Positions 30,297-32,035 of a DNA stretch of 32,035 bases are shown here, piece by piece. The first letter of the stretch is position 1. The number at the start of each line of letters is the position of its first letter. The notes under the pieces are model-generated. The model was not told the DNA's origin and ran no database searches. It was given only the letters and a program-made list of their open reading frames with translations. A program made the translations under genes and the position numbers. The DNA is from Paludibacteraceae bacterium (GTDB lineage Bacteria > Bacteroidota > Bacteroidia > Bacteroidales > Paludibacteraceae): NCBI GenBank assembly GCA_017401985.1, contig JAFPNK010000079.1:1-32035 (forward strand), given 5' to 3'.

Positions 30297-32035
30297 AAAT
30301 CGCAGTGGAACTTGAGCCGTACCAACCGCACGTGGATCTCATCGTAGTAATCCTCGCCCAACTCTTCCATCGCTTTCTTGATGTTATCGTCGTCTGCTTC
30401 TTTGAAGTAGTTGTATATATCGGCTTCCTCATCGGGATCCACCACCTCTTTGATGAAGTAATTGATGTTAATCTTCGTGCCGCTGAAGACGATGGCCTCC
30501 AACTCATCCAGCATCTCCTCCATCGACATTCCGTTACTCTCGGCCAAATCATCCAAATCGACACGGCGGTCGATGGCTTGGATAATCTGTTTCTTACGTG
30601 TCGATTTCTTGGCAACCGTACGAATACGCATATCATCCGGACGAATGATCTCGTTCTCCTCCACGTACTCCTTAATTACGCGCAAGAACTCCTCTCCGTA
30701 TCGTTTGGCTTTCGCGATGCCCACACCAGGAATCGTCAACAACTCTTCCATCGTAATGGGGTAGGTGGTTGCCATCGCTTCCAAACTCGGGTCCTGGAAA
30801 ATAACGAAAGGCGGCACGTCGTTTTTCTTGGCTGTCTTACGGCGGATATCTTTTAAGATAGCGAACAGCACTTCATCCGCTGCGGAACAAGTGGCTCCGG
30901 CACCGTCCATCAACTCTTCTTCCTCGTCGTGTACCTCAATCGGCACTTCAAACTTACTCGGTTTGCGAATGAACTTAAGACCGTCTTTGGTCAACTTCAA
31001 ATCGCCGTACGAATCAACGTCCTTCGTAATCATGCCCACTAACAGCGCTTGACGAAGGATAGCGTGCAATGTGCTCTCTTCCTCATCGCTTGCAGCACCG
31101 AAGTTCTCTAACTCGTCGTGATGATAACTCATCACTTCCGCCGTCTGGTTGCCGTGTAAGATATCCACAATGTGCTCGGCGCGATGCTTCTCGTTCACCT
31201 GTTGAATGGTCTCCAACGCAATCTGCAGCAACTCGCGCGCATCGATTTGCTTGTATGTCTTGCGGCAGTTGTCGCAATTACCGCATTTATCCTCGTTGTA
31301 TTCCTCACCGAAATAGTGTAGCAGCAGTTTGCGCCTGCAGATAGTGCTCTCCGCGTAACTCTGTGTCTCGAACAGCAACTGGTTGCCGATACCGATCTCT
31401 TTCGGCGTTTTGTCTTTCTGGAAACGACGCAGACGCTCGATGTCATCCGGAGAATAGAAGCACAGACATATACCTTCCCCTCCGTCACGACCCGCACGAC
31501 CGGTCTCCTGATAATATCCTTCCAGCGATTTAGGAATATCGTAATGCACCACAAAACGTACGTCCGGTTTGTCAATTCCCATACCGAACGCAATCGTGGC
31601 TACAATCACCTGCACTTCCTCCATCAGGAAAGCGTCCTGGTTTGCGCTACGCGTCGCGGCATCCATACCGGCGTGATAAGCGCGGGCTGAGATACCGTTC
31701 ACCTGCAGTACTTGCGCCAGATCTTCCACTTCCTTGCGGGCCAAACAGTAAACGATACCGCTCTTGCCCTCCATTCCACGAATGAAACGAACCAGATCTT
31801 TATCTACGTTCTCCGTCTTCGGACGTACTTCGTAGTACAGGTTCGGACGGTTGAAACTGCTCTTGAAAACAGTAGCGTCCGGCATGCCCAGGTTCTTTTG
31901 AATATCTTTCTGCACTTTAGGCGTCGCGGTCGCGGTCAATGCAATAATCGGCGCTTTACCGATACGCTGCACCATACTACGGATCTGACTGTATTCGGGA
32001 CGGAAATCATGACCCCACTCCGAGATACAGTGCGC
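30287..32035 (-). CDS. recQ: ATP-dependent DNA helicase RecQ, C-terminal part
   Basis: RecQ unwinds DNA in recombination and fork repair. The window holds the last 582 codons; the frame is open through base 32035, so the N-terminus with Walker A lies outside. The visible part opens just after the DEAH box (AHCISEWGHDF) and contains TALTATATP, GIVYCLARKEVE, the motif V region IAFGMGIDKPDVRFVVH and motif VI YYQETGRAGRDG. The RQC zinc ligands are in KCGNCDNC, followed by a winged-helix segment. An HRDC domain (about SLEAMATTYPITMEELLTIP) and a further C-terminal helix-turn-helix-like region of about 120 residues, acidic near its end, complete it. This extended C-terminus is common in Bacteroidetes RecQ. 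Confidence 0.95.
   Translation of the reverse strand, partial: AHCISEWGHDFRPEYSQIRSMVQRIGKAPIIALTATATPKVQKDIQKNLGMPDATVFKSSFNRPNLYYEVRPKTENVDKDLVRFIRGMEGKSGIVYCLARKEVEDLAQVLQVNGISARAYHAGMDAATRSANQDAFLMEEVQVIVATIAFGMGIDKPDVRFVVHYDIPKSLEGYYQETGRAGRDGGEGICLCFYSPDDIERLRRFQKDKTPKEIGIGNQLLFETQSYAESTICRRKLLLHYFGEEYNEDKCGNCDNCRKTYKQIDARELLQIALETIQQVNEKHRAEHIVDILHGNQTAEVMSYHHDELENFGAASDEEESTLHAILRQALLVGMITKDVDSYGDLKLTKDGLKFIRKPSKFEVPIEVHDEEEELMDGAGATCSAADEVLFAILKDIRRKTAKKNDVPPFVIFQDPSLEAMATTYPITMEELLTIPGVGIAKAKRYGEEFLRVIKEYVEENEIIRPDDMRIRTVAKKSTRKKQIIQAIDRRVDLDDLAESNGMSMEEMLDELEAIVFSGTKININYFIKEVVDPDEEADIYNYFKEADDDNIKKAMEELGEDYYDEIHVRLVRLKFHCDLGN

Noticed and set aside
13280..32035. A complete capsule locus
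   Set aside because: Only a dehydratase, a WecA-type enzyme, a deacetylase-like protein and two glycosyltransferases are present; no flippase, polymerase or export protein is seen.

Overview
The window looks like a chromosomal segment of a gut- or rumen-type Bacteroidales bacterium, perhaps near Paludibacteraceae; the family-level guess is inference. The evidence is a complete Na+-translocating NADH:quinone reductase operon (nqrABCDEF), Bacteroidetes-type promoters (TTTG or TTGC about 19-20 nt upstream of TAnnTTTG), an HU-TM-LysM fusion protein, a BspA-type leucine-rich-repeat protein, a family PL9 pectate lyase with a short type-IX-like C-terminal tail, and near absence of Shine-Dalgarno sequences outside the nqr operon. 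Every gene boundary below was read from sequence; functions are assigned from family motifs. I see no rRNA, tRNA, IS element, CRISPR array or origin, and no gene-free stretch over 300 bases.

Layout. (1) 1-1193, minus strand: the N-terminus of a DUF2075-type protein, a small two-helix membrane protein and a dual-specificity-type phosphatase, with recognisable promoters and a possible terminator. (2) 1303-7169, minus strand: a strong hairpin terminator, a CTAG repeat array and the nqrA-F operon, whose genes are coupled by overlaps and strong Shine-Dalgarno sites. (3) 7170-7341: a divergent promoter region with an 11-bp inverted repeat whose arms cover both -33 elements. (4) 7342-13283, plus strand: hemolysin-III-like protein, LysM glucosaminidase, DUF721/DciA-like protein, MutS2, an outer-membrane-type protein and a lipoprotein metallophosphoesterase. 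(5) 13280-32035, minus strand: a 13-gene, tightly overlapping run, in transcription order recQ (cut by the window end), rimO, HU, HU-LysM, uvrA, a CapD/FlaA1-type dehydratase, a WecA-type sugar-1-phosphate transferase, an ABC-F ATPase, a deacetylase-like protein, two glycosyltransferases, the PL9 lyase and the BspA-like protein.

How the genes work together. Nqr pumps Na+ while oxidising NADH. RecQ, UvrA, MutS2 and DciA belong to DNA repair and replication. The dehydratase, WecA-type enzyme, deacetylase-like protein and two glycosyltransferases form the core of an incomplete surface-polysaccharide locus, with no flippase or polymerase in view. PL9, BspA-like and outer-membrane-type proteins act at the surface.

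The most unusual feature is a set of short-period DNA repeats scattered through the window. Heptamer (7-bp) tandem arrays of changing unit sequence occur at nine clear places and one weak one. They fill three intergenic spacers, form the hydrophobic part of two signal peptides and lie in frame inside MutS2, RimO, a glycosyltransferase and the PL9 tail. CTAG arrays occur with an exact 8-bp period between genes and an exact 9-bp period inside two genes (ABC-F and RimO).
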